A stretch of 13,338 bases of DNA from Saprospiraceae bacterium (GTDB lineage Bacteria > Bacteroidota > Bacteroidia > Chitinophagales > Saprospiraceae). Made by a program: the position numbers and the translations under genes. The notes beneath the pieces were generated by a model. It did not search any database. It was not told where the DNA came from and saw nothing but the letters and a program-made list of their open reading frames with translations. Of the stretch, positions 1-6,734 are shown piece by piece. How positions within the stretch are numbered: position 1 is the first letter of the stretch; every line of letters begins with the position of its first letter. Location: NCBI GenBank assembly GCA_020630355.1, contig JAHDBO010000029.1:1-13338 (forward strand). The letters are read 5' to 3'.

Positions 1-938
1 AGTTCTTTTTGAATCAAATCAGTAAATCCAAAAGCATCGGTTGTTTCTCCTTGTGGGTCTAGATTCCGTCCGCCCCCTAGGAGCAAACGATTCCCCACAT
101 TTCTAAAATAATAGTATCCTTGATCATAGTGAAAAGTCCCCTTCGCTTGCAAATTTTGGATTGGCTTTGTAATCAACACTTGATTGCGCGCAGGTTGAAT
201 ATCTAAATTGGGCAATAGTTTCTTAGTAAATCCATTGGTCGCTATCAGCATTTTATTGGTCGCTATTTCCCAGCCTTGGGAACTTTGTATTCTGACCCCA
301 TTGGCTCCTTCCTCCCAAGCTTCCACCCCGATACCGTTAAGAATAAAAACGCCCTTTGCTTTTGCTATTGCTAGGAGGCTCACCATCATTTTACCCGTAT
401 GAATTTGCCCTTCTGCACGGTTATTAATAATATACGCAATTCCTTCAAATCCAAAATCTTTTATCCGATGGCTCTCTGATTGGTAGCAATTCTTCTGACC
501 TGTTATTTGTTCTATTTCGTGGTTAAAGTAATCCATTTTGCTTTCGCAAAAACGATAGGTTTCCGCTTCGTTTTCACGAAAAAGCTCAAAGCCACCACAT
601 TCCCAATATTCTAGATTTTTATCGCCTACCCGTGTACGCAATTTTTGCAGCCCTCTCCAGCGTTTTTCTACTATCTCAAAAGTATCGGCAGCATTACTCT
701 GCTCCAAATCATCCAGCAATTCGGTCAAACTCCCGAAGCAAGCAAAACCAGCGTTTCGAGTACTCGCACCGCTCGGCAACGTCCCCCGTTCGAGCACGAC
801 CACCTTCCACTTAGGCTGCAATTCCTTCAAACGGATCGCCGCATTCAAACCCACTATACCACTACCAACGACAACGACATCTATATTTTGAAAGAAGCTT
901 TCACGCTCCCAGAAACTCAGTTGAGGTATATTTGTCAT
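1..938 (-). CDS. FAD-dependent oxidoreductase, DAO family (C-terminus cut by window edge)
   Basis: An open frame reads from ATG at 938 down to the left edge without a stop, giving 312 complete codons; the 3' end lies outside the window. An in-frame TAA at 948-950 just upstream makes this the first possible ATG. The N-terminus carries a dinucleotide-binding Rossmann fold: strand VVVVGSGIVG at residues 21-30 (GxGxxG, G25/G27/G30), followed by VVVLERG at 46-52, whose E50 should bind the ribose of FAD. The segment STRNAGFA (59-66) matches the flavin-contacting region of glycine/D-amino-acid oxidase-like (DAO) enzymes, and LIATNGF (231-237) is the second conserved FAD-fold motif. GNRLLLGGGRN (282-292) begins the C-terminal return to the FAD site. 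Family members oxidise amines or amino acids; the substrate here cannot be told. It lies 34 bp downstream of the GT4 gene on the same strand, so co-transcription is likely. No signal peptide is seen, so it is probably cytoplasmic. Confidence 0.88.
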   Translation of the reverse strand, partial: MTNIPQLSFWERESFFQNIDVVVVGSGIVGLNAAIRLKELQPKWKVVVLERGTLPSGASTRNAGFACFGSLTELLDDLEQSNAADTFEIVEKRWRGLQKLRTRVGDKNLEYWECGGFELFRENEAETYRFCESKMDYFNHEIEQITGQKNCYQSESHRIKDFGFEGIAYIINNRAEGQIHTGKMMVSLLAIAKAKGVFILNGIGVEAWEEGANGVRIQSSQGWEIATNKMLIATNGFTKKLLPNLDIQPARNQVLITKPIQNLQAKGTFHYDQGYYYFRNVGNRLLLGGGRNLDPQGETTDAFGFTDLIQKE

Positions 939-972
939 GTTTGCTTTTTAATAAATTTGATAGCCTTTATTT

Positions 973-2103
973 TTATCTTATCAAAACTTGCTCATAAACA
1001 GCTACTGTAGCCTCTACCGCATCTTCTATGATAAATCGACTTTTTGCCCGTTCAAAACCGTTTTCGCCTAATCGTTTTATATCTTCAGGGCTGGAGACAA
1101 AGGACTCCATATACGCTACTAGTTGCTCATAATTATTATAAATAAATCCATTGTATCCGTCTTCTATCAATTCAGGAATACCTCCCGAATCGTAGCCAAT
1201 AACAGGCATACCGTGCCGCATCGCTTCTACGTTCACTCGCCCCATGCCTTCGTGTCTTGAACACATCAACAACACATCCGAAGATTCATAGAGTGGACTC
1301 GGATTATTCACATAACCGTGAAAAATCACTTTTTCTGTCAATTGATGCTGGCGTACAAACCGCTTCAACTGCCAAGTGTACAAGCGTTGCCCTTCCCCTA
1401 CGATATTCAGCTTGATATTAGAATAGCGCTTAGCTAATTCTGCGAAAGCTTGAAGGGCTTCCATTACACGCTTGGAAGGATGTAGCAAACCAACTGTCAA
1501 AAAAGTTACCTGCTCTCCTTTCTTTAATAGTTTTCTTTCCTTGTATAAAAATTCGTTTTGATGAAAAACACCAACATATATCACAAAGGATTGAGGAGGA
1601 TTTAAACGTAGTGTTTCTTTGATTTTTTGTGAGATATAAATGACGGCAGCCGATTTTTCAGACCAGTAGGAAAGGTTTTTTCCTAAAGGAAAAAACCAAG
1701 AATTGTAATGAAGTCTTGCAAACTCCCTAATATGAAAAACATGTGGTATTTGATAAGCATCCCCAAGATAAGCCCCTAGTGAAATCACGGAACTATTGCT
1801 ATGGATAATATCTGGCTGGATAGTCTCTATAAAATCTTTTAATTGCCTTACTTTAATTCTGTTTAGAAAATAAGTTAAGGGCAATAGCCAAAATTTCGGA
1901 AACAAGAAAGGCTCTGCCCAATTATAAAATGATGTAACTTTATACTCGATTTTTTCTTGTTCCAACCGTTCTGTAAAAGCACCATGTTCACTACAAAGCA
2001 CTACACATTCTATTCCTTTTGTTCTCAGCCCCAACATCATGCTCAATAGAGAACGATTTGCACCATAAAGTGCGCCATAATGAGAGATAAAAAGTATCTT
2101 CAT
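973..2103 (-). CDS. Glycosyltransferase family 4 (GT-B fold, retaining)
   Basis: The protein has 376 residues, normal for a GT4 enzyme. The N-terminal acceptor domain begins MKILFISHYGALYGANRSLL, a typical GT4 opening, with HSNSSVISLGAYLG (101-114) and HIREF (124-128) further on. The C-terminal nucleotide-sugar domain starts near residue 198 (VTFLTVGLLHPSKR, with K211/R212 at the usual phosphate-binding position), then IVGEG (234-238), and the catalytic-site motif EGMGRVNVE, which is E-x7-E with E285 and E293. GYDSGGIPELI follows. It should transfer a sugar from an activated donor to a lipid-linked glycan or polysaccharide on the cytoplasmic side; donor and acceptor are unknown. The frame stays open upstream to an ATG at 2196, but that start would add 31 unrelated residues and overlap the divergent GT2 gene by 41 bp, so I place the start at 2103. 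It is probably the first gene of a minus-strand unit with the FAD oxidoreductase. Confidence 0.92.
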   Translation of the reverse strand: MKILFISHYGALYGANRSLLSMMLGLRTKGIECVVLCSEHGAFTERLEQEKIEYKVTSFYNWAEPFLFPKFWLLPLTYFLNRIKVRQLKDFIETIQPDIIHSNSSVISLGAYLGDAYQIPHVFHIREFARLHYNSWFFPLGKNLSYWSEKSAAVIYISQKIKETLRLNPPQSFVIYVGVFHQNEFLYKERKLLKKGEQVTFLTVGLLHPSKRVMEALQAFAELAKRYSNIKLNIVGEGQRLYTWQLKRFVRQHQLTEKVIFHGYVNNPSPLYESSDVLLMCSRHEGMGRVNVEAMRHGMPVIGYDSGGIPELIEDGYNGFIYNNYEQLVAYMESFVSSPEDIKRLGENGFERAKSRFIIEDAVEATVAVYEQVLIR

Positions 2104-2155
2104 TGATATAAAACTTTTACAGCCAACGCTTGCGGACAAAATTCTATTTTCAGAT
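2104..2155. promoter_or_regulatory. Divergent intergenic region, presumed back-to-back promoters
   Basis: These 52 bp separate the start codons of two divergently transcribed glycosyltransferase genes, so promoters for both directions should lie here or just inside the genes. I see no clean match to the Bacteroidota -7 consensus TAnnTTTG on either strand. On the minus strand a TTTG followed 17 bases later by TAAAAGTT is a weak candidate. The assignment rests on gene layout, not on a recognised motif. Confidence 0.35.
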
Positions 2156-2920
2156 ATGCCACCTGCCCTATCTTCCTTTCCCAAAATCAGTATCATTACT
2201 GTTGTTTACAATAATGTTGATGAAATCGAAGGTACTATAAAAAGCATAATACAGCAAGACTACCCACATATTGAATACTTGGTCATAGATGGGCAATCCA
2301 ATGATGGCACACTAGACATTATTGATAAATATAAATCGCAAATCGATGTTTTCCTTTCCGAGCCGGACAAGGGGCTTTATGATGCAATGAATAAAGGGCT
2401 GGACTTAGCCACGGGTGACTTTGTCTGGTTCATGAATAGTGGTGATCATATTTTTGAACGAGATACCGTTTCCAAAATGGTCGCACAGGTACAGGAAGAT
2501 ACCGACATTATATTTGGCGAGGTTCTATTTGTTGACCAATCCAGAAAACACCTAGGCACTAGAAGCCAACTGAGCACCCAAAAACTTCCCAAAACACTAG
2601 ATTATAATAGTCTAAAAAAAGGCATGGTCGTTTGTCATCAAGCTTTTTTACCGAGAAGAGTCATTGCACCAAAATACATCAACAATAATTTAAGCGCAGA
2701 TATAGAATGGGTGCTCCAGTGTCTCAAGCACAGTAAAAAGAATACAGCAAGTGGTTTGATTTTAGCCGAATTCCTAGTAGGAGGCATTTCCAAACAACAG
2801 CATCGTGCCTCACTATGGGGGAGGTTCAAAATACTTAGCCAACACTATGGTATCATCCCTAATCTATGGAATCACTTCCTGATTTTCATACGGGCTATTA
2901 CTCAAAAAACAAAATATTAA
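2156..2920 (+). CDS. Glycosyltransferase family 2 (WcaE-like, GT-A fold)
   Basis: The protein has 254 residues. The GT-A domain begins ISIITVVYNN (11-20), the first nucleotide-binding strand of GT2 enzymes. VIDGQSNDGT (43-52) holds the conserved Asp and the S-x-D-G-T turn that binds the nucleotide. SEPDKGLYDAMNKG (68-81) is a hallmark of the small GT2 group that includes WcaE of colanic acid synthesis. The metal-binding DxD position reads MNSGD (93-97), as is common in this group. GMVVCHQAFLPRR, around residue 160, fits the acceptor region. There is no transmembrane segment, so the enzyme is probably cytosolic or peripheral on the inner membrane, adding one sugar to a lipid-linked oligosaccharide. 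It is the first gene of the plus-strand series and stands 69 bp before the YfhO gene. The exact sugar and linkage cannot be inferred. Confidence 0.9.
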   Translation: MPPALSSFPKISIITVVYNNVDEIEGTIKSIIQQDYPHIEYLVIDGQSNDGTLDIIDKYKSQIDVFLSEPDKGLYDAMNKGLDLATGDFVWFMNSGDHIFERDTVSKMVAQVQEDTDIIFGEVLFVDQSRKHLGTRSQLSTQKLPKTLDYNSLKKGMVVCHQAFLPRRVIAPKYINNNLSADIEWVLQCLKHSKKNTASGLILAEFLVGGISKQQHRASLWGRFKILSQHYGIIPNLWNHFLIFIRAITQKTKY

Positions 2921-2953
2921 ACCAACATCGCTTTTTACTTCGTTTCTACTCGT

Positions 2954-2961
2954 TATCTTTG
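2954..2961 (+). promoter_or_regulatory. Candidate -7 promoter element for the YfhO gene
   Basis: TATCTTTG is an exact match to the Bacteroidota primary-sigma -7 consensus TAnnTTTG. It ends 28 bases before the ATG at 2990, a sensible distance for a short leader. About 20 bases upstream the sequence is T-rich (ctttttactt) but lacks a clear -33 TTG, so the promoter would be incomplete by consensus. It suggests that yfhO and the genes after it can be transcribed independently of the GT2 gene. Confidence 0.4.
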
Positions 2962-2989
2962 GCGTAACTAGCCAGTATAATTAGAATAT

Positions 2990-5554
2990 ATGAATCATCA
3001 ATTGGTCAAAAATGGTTTGCCACATATTTTGGCACTCATCCTCTTCTTCGCAATAAGTTTACTCTTTTTCGCACCAGAAGCCTTTCAAAATAAAACCTTA
3101 AAACAAGGGGATATAGAAAAAGCGCTTGGTATGCAAGGAGAAATCAAAAAATATCAAAAAGAAAAAGGAGATGCTATCCTTTGGACAAATGCCATGTTCG
3201 GGGGAATGCCTAGTTATCAAATCTATTCAAAAGCGGAGGGCAATGTGGTCAGGCACGCTAGAACAGTACTTTTATTAGGGCGTGACTGGAAAGCTTCCAA
3301 CGTACTGGTTTTCCTTTCTTTTTTAACCTGCTACCTCTTACTCATTGTTCTAAAAGTTGACTGGCGTATTTCGATTATCGGCGCGCTCGCATTTGGTTTA
3401 CAATCCTACAACATGGATATTTTGGAAGCAGGACATTTATCCAAAATGCTCGCCGTCGCTTATGTGCCTGCTATTTTCGCTGGTATCCTTCTCATTTATA
3501 GAAAGCAATATCTCATTGGAGCCGGTTTACTTGGCTTGTTCCTTGTCCTACAGTTGGCTGCCAATCACGTTCAAATCACTTACTACACACTTATTCTGGC
3601 AGCCGTTCTTGGTCTTGCTTTCTTAGTGGATGCCTTTCGGCAAAAAGAACTATCGGAGTTCATCAAAGCGAGTGCCATTATTGTGGCCGTGTCCTTATTG
3701 GCACTTGCTAGTAATGCCAATAAAATGCTCCCTACCTATGAGTATTCCAAAGAAACCATTCGAGGTACTTCTAAACTGGCTTCTAAACAAGCAAAAGGCG
3801 ACGGGCTAGACAAAAACTATGCAAGCCAATGGAGTTATGGCATCTACGAATCTCTAACAACCTTAGCTCAAAATGTCAATGGAGGAGGTACTTCTCAATC
3901 TTTTGAACACACGGACACCTACAAAAAAATTGCACCAGGCATCAAGCAGCAACTCGCACAGCAAGGCTATTCGGCAGCAGATGCCGAAAAGAGTGCCAAA
4001 CGCCAAGCCGCTTCTCTTTTTTATTGGGGTGACCAACCTTTCGTTGGGGTGGCGATTTACTTTGGTGCCATCGTCTGGTTTTTATTCGTCCTAGGTATTT
4101 TCCTAGTGAAAGGTCGCTTAAAATGGTGGCTGGTCGCTGCGGCGATTATTGCTTTTATCATTTCATGGGGGAAAAACTTCATTGGTTTTGATTTGCTTTT
4201 CAACAACCTACCGATGTACAATAAATTCCGAGCAGTTTCTATGGTACTCGGCTTGGGACAACTGATGTTTGTCATCTTAGGGGCGCTTGCACTCCAAAGG
4301 ATTTTTGACAAAAACATCGCTTTATCCACAAAAAACAAAGCGCTACTCTACGCTGTAGGCAGCTTGGGAGGACTTTTGATTTTGATGTTAATTGGTGGCT
4401 CAATGATGGATTTTTCTGGTGCTAATGATGGAAGATTGCCCCAGGGTATCCTATCAACGATTAAAGCCGACCGTGCTTCTATGTATCGCATGGATGTACT
4501 TCGTTCTCTTGGTCTTGTGCTAGCTACCGCCGCCTTGATTTGGGCGTACCTCAATCAAAAAACCAAAGCTACTTACGCTGTTTTAGGTATCGGTGCCTTG
4601 ATGTTTGTAGATGTTTGGTCTGTCGGTAAAAGAATATTGCCGACCTCTAAATTTGAGGACAAGGTAGCAGTCAGTAAAGCCTCCAATTCCAAATTACCGG
4701 TCGATGATGTCATTTTACAGGATAAAGACCCACATTATCGGGTTTTGGATTTATTTAGAGGAAGCCCATACACCAACTCTACTGCTTCTGCCTATCACAA
4801 GAGTATTGGGGGCTATCACGCCGCCAAACTTGCACTGGCGCAAGATATGAACGAAAGGTACTTTGGCGACCCGAACACTAATATGCACCTACTCGGCATG
4901 TTGAATGTCAAGTACATTATCCAAGATGCCAATCGCCCTTTCCGCAATCCAAAAGCGCTAGGCAATGCTTGGTTTGTCAATACATTCAAAACCGTCAATA
5001 GTGCAGATGAGGAACTTAACGCCCTAGCATCTATCGACCCTGCAACGACCGCTGTTTTCCAAAAGGGATACGCTGACAAACTTGGCTTAGGCAATATCAA
5101 AGCAGACAGCACGGCTAGCATTCGATTGACCAGTTACCATCCTGACACCTTGCGTTATAGCTACTCCGCTCAAAGCGACCAAATTGCGCTTTTCTCGGAG
5201 GTTTATTACCCACCTTCCAAAGGTTGGAATATGTATCTTAATGGTGAAAAAATGGATGATTTTGTAAAAGCCAATTACATCCTTCGAGCGGCTAAGCTTC
5301 CTGCGGGCAAGAATCAAAAACTAGAAATGGTTTTCGAGCCTAGCTCTGTAAAAACTGGTGAGACAATTTCTTGGATTAGTTCTATTGCTATTCTGGGTAT
5401 TTTCTTTGCTGGCTTATTTTTCTTCTTTAGAAAAAATGGCTTGCCTTCTCCAGTCCAATTAGCAGATGAAACAACAGCCCTAAAACCAAAAACAACACCA
5501 ACCAGTAGTAGAACAACTTCCAATTCTTCTAAGAAGAAGAAAAAGAAAAAATAG
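2990..5554 (+). CDS. YfhO-family polytopic membrane protein
   Basis: The protein has 854 residues, normal for YfhO proteins of Bacteroidota. A first membrane helix lies near 11-28. An extracytoplasmic loop follows, with KQGDIEKALGMQGEI (38-52) and WTNAMFGGMPSYQIY (65-79). A series of helices then runs to about residue 545, with conserved stretches EAGHLSKM (146-153), YWGDQPFVGVAIYFGA (345-360) and NNLPMYNKFRAVSMVL (405-420). A soluble extracytoplasmic part of about 240 residues includes SIGGYHAAKL (605-614), HLLGMLNVKYII (633-644) and EVYYPPSKGWNMYLNG (737-752). A last helix lies near 795-813. YfhO proteins resemble GT-C glycosyltransferases, and the Bacillus member is linked to lipoteichoic acid glycosylation; a role in moving or adding sugars on the outer face of the inner membrane is inferred here. 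The C-terminus ends in a Ser/Thr-rich stretch and seven lysines. The stop codon abuts the next ATG, indicating translational coupling. Confidence 0.92.
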   Translation: MNHQLVKNGLPHILALILFFAISLLFFAPEAFQNKTLKQGDIEKALGMQGEIKKYQKEKGDAILWTNAMFGGMPSYQIYSKAEGNVVRHARTVLLLGRDWKASNVLVFLSFLTCYLLLIVLKVDWRISIIGALAFGLQSYNMDILEAGHLSKMLAVAYVPAIFAGILLIYRKQYLIGAGLLGLFLVLQLAANHVQITYYTLILAAVLGLAFLVDAFRQKELSEFIKASAIIVAVSLLALASNANKMLPTYEYSKETIRGTSKLASKQAKGDGLDKNYASQWSYGIYESLTTLAQNVNGGGTSQSFEHTDTYKKIAPGIKQQLAQQGYSAADAEKSAKRQAASLFYWGDQPFVGVAIYFGAIVWFLFVLGIFLVKGRLKWWLVAAAIIAFIISWGKNFIGFDLLFNNLPMYNKFRAVSMVLGLGQLMFVILGALALQRIFDKNIALSTKNKALLYAVGSLGGLLILMLIGGSMMDFSGANDGRLPQGILSTIKADRASMYRMDVLRSLGLVLATAALIWAYLNQKTKATYAVLGIGALMFVDVWSVGKRILPTSKFEDKVAVSKASNSKLPVDDVILQDKDPHYRVLDLFRGSPYTNSTASAYHKSIGGYHAAKLALAQDMNERYFGDPNTNMHLLGMLNVKYIIQDANRPFRNPKALGNAWFVNTFKTVNSADEELNALASIDPATTAVFQKGYADKLGLGNIKADSTASIRLTSYHPDTLRYSYSAQSDQIALFSEVYYPPSKGWNMYLNGEKMDDFVKANYILRAAKLPAGKNQKLEMVFEPSSVKTGETISWISSIAILGIFFAGLFFFFRKNGLPSPVQLADETTALKPKTTPTSSRTTSNSSKKKKKKK

Positions 5555-6676
5555 ATGTCAGAAGCAAAAAAGGATAAGCTACCACTCGGCATCGTTGTGC
5601 CTTATCCTTTTTTGCCCCCTATTGGTGGCGGACAATTGGTCAATTATCGTATTAGTCATGCTTTCGCAAAAAGGTATCCCAGCATCATTCTTTCCTCCAA
5701 AGAAAATAAGAAAGAAAAAGGGCTTCACGTGCATCGACTCTTTCATTATGTGAAGCTCAACTATATCAATCCTCTTCTAGCAATTCGTTTCTATCGATTT
5801 CTAAAAAAACAGCCCGTCAAAGCACTTTTCTGCAATCATCCTTTCCTAGGATTTGTGCTCTACCCTGCTTGCCAACTATTAAACATTCCGCTCTATCTGT
5901 ACCAGCATAATATCGAATACCTCCGCTTCAAAGCACTAGGAAAAAAGACGGCTTCCTTCGTTTATTATTTAGAAAAATTCACCTGTCGTCATGCCGAAGC
6001 TATTTTTTTTATTTCTAAAGATGAAATCCAAACAGCAACTAAATTATATGGCATCAATCCAGCAAAATGCTACTTTCTACCTCATTTCTTGACTCGAACC
6101 ACGGCACCAAATAATCGGCTCCAAACAAGGTCGGCTATTCTGCAAAAGCACGCTATAAAAGAAGATGATTATATTCTTTTGTTCTTTGGCCCTTTGGATT
6201 ACCCTCCCAATAGCGAGGCAGTCGACTTCATCCTTGACAATATCTATCCACAATTGGAGGTGGATAAACACCACATTCAAATCTTGATTTGCGGCGGTGG
6301 TATGAGCGAAGCACAACAGATACGATTGAGCAATCAAAAAAATGTCCACTACCTTGGTTTCGTTGATAAAATTGAGGATTACATACAAACAGCCGACCTT
6401 ATCCTTGCCCCTCTTTTCAGAGGCGGCGGCGTCAAAACCAAAGTCATTGAGTCTATAGAATGGGGCACTTCTGTCTTGACAACGCCTGTCGGAGCGGAAG
6501 GAATTGCTCAAGCAACTTGTGCCGACAAGCTCATCGTATTAGGGGATAGTACGGCTTTCGCCAAAACAATATTGGAACTAAAAAAACAAGCGTATCAAGC
6601 AACACCCTCCACATTTTATGAATTTTATCATGTTGATAACGTTTTAAAATCTGCGATGAACGTTATGGATTTGTAG
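5555..6676 (+). CDS. Glycosyltransferase, GT4-like (GT-B fold)
   Basis: The protein has 373 residues. The N-terminal domain opens with LGIVVPYPFLPPIGGGQLVN (11-30), where the glycine-rich loop should face the sugar donor. CNHPFLGF (93-100) and YQHNIEY (116-122) are typical of the PEP-CTERM/EpsH-associated type of GT4 enzymes. The C-terminal domain begins ILLFFGPLDYPPNSEAVDFI (207-226). The active-site region is LFRGGGVKTKVIES (287-300), followed by GTSVLTTPVGAEGI (304-317). At the E-x7-E motif only the second Glu (E299) is present; the first position is Gly291, a change common in this subgroup with the GGG-x-x-K pattern. The start ATG directly follows the TAG of the YfhO gene with no bases between, so the two proteins are probably made together and may act in one pathway. 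The donor sugar is unknown, and the enzyme should act on the cytoplasmic face. Confidence 0.9.
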   Translation: MSEAKKDKLPLGIVVPYPFLPPIGGGQLVNYRISHAFAKRYPSIILSSKENKKEKGLHVHRLFHYVKLNYINPLLAIRFYRFLKKQPVKALFCNHPFLGFVLYPACQLLNIPLYLYQHNIEYLRFKALGKKTASFVYYLEKFTCRHAEAIFFISKDEIQTATKLYGINPAKCYFLPHFLTRTTAPNNRLQTRSAILQKHAIKEDDYILLFFGPLDYPPNSEAVDFILDNIYPQLEVDKHHIQILICGGGMSEAQQIRLSNQKNVHYLGFVDKIEDYIQTADLILAPLFRGGGVKTKVIESIEWGTSVLTTPVGAEGIAQATCADKLIVLGDSTAFAKTILELKKQAYQATPSTFYEFYHVDNVLKSAMNVMDL

Positions 6677-6685
6677 TTTTGATTA

Positions 6686-6717
6686 TTTGTAGTCTCCCGG
6701 CCACAAATCTATATGCT
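6686..6717 (+). promoter_or_regulatory. Weak candidate promoter before the OstA-like gene
   Basis: In the 58-bp gap after the glycosyltransferase, a TTTG (6686-6689) stands 20 bases before TATATGCT (6710-6717). The spacing fits the Bacteroidota -33/-7 arrangement, but the second box matches TAnnTTTG only at its TA and one T. The following bases up to the ATG at 6735 are AT-rich, as expected for a start without a Shine-Dalgarno sequence. Read-through from the glycosyltransferase is equally possible. Confidence 0.22.
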
Positions 6718-6734
6718 ACAATAATTAATAAATT

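Noticed and set aside
645..1010. Plus-strand open frame of 121 codons at the left side.
   Set aside because: It is opposite the FAD oxidoreductase, whose Rossmann motif and FAD-site sequences are clear; the plus-strand product is low in structure and runs into the GT4 gene's 3' end.
5314..5592. Minus-strand open frame of 92 codons opposite the end of the YfhO gene, with a Phe-rich stretch.
   Set aside because: The Phe run is simply the complement of the poly-lysine codons of YfhO; it spans the junction of two well-supported genes and resembles no family.
6077..6511. Minus-strand open frame of 144 codons inside the second GT4 gene.
   Set aside because: It lies wholly within a gene with clear glycosyltransferase motifs, and its translation has no recognisable fold, start context or promoter.
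6685..6708. Inverted repeat ATTTGT/ACAAAT with a 12-base loop between the glycosyltransferase and the OstA-like gene.
   Set aside because: Only six pairs, AT-rich and without a T tract; such a short match is expected by chance and does not look like a terminator or a known operator.
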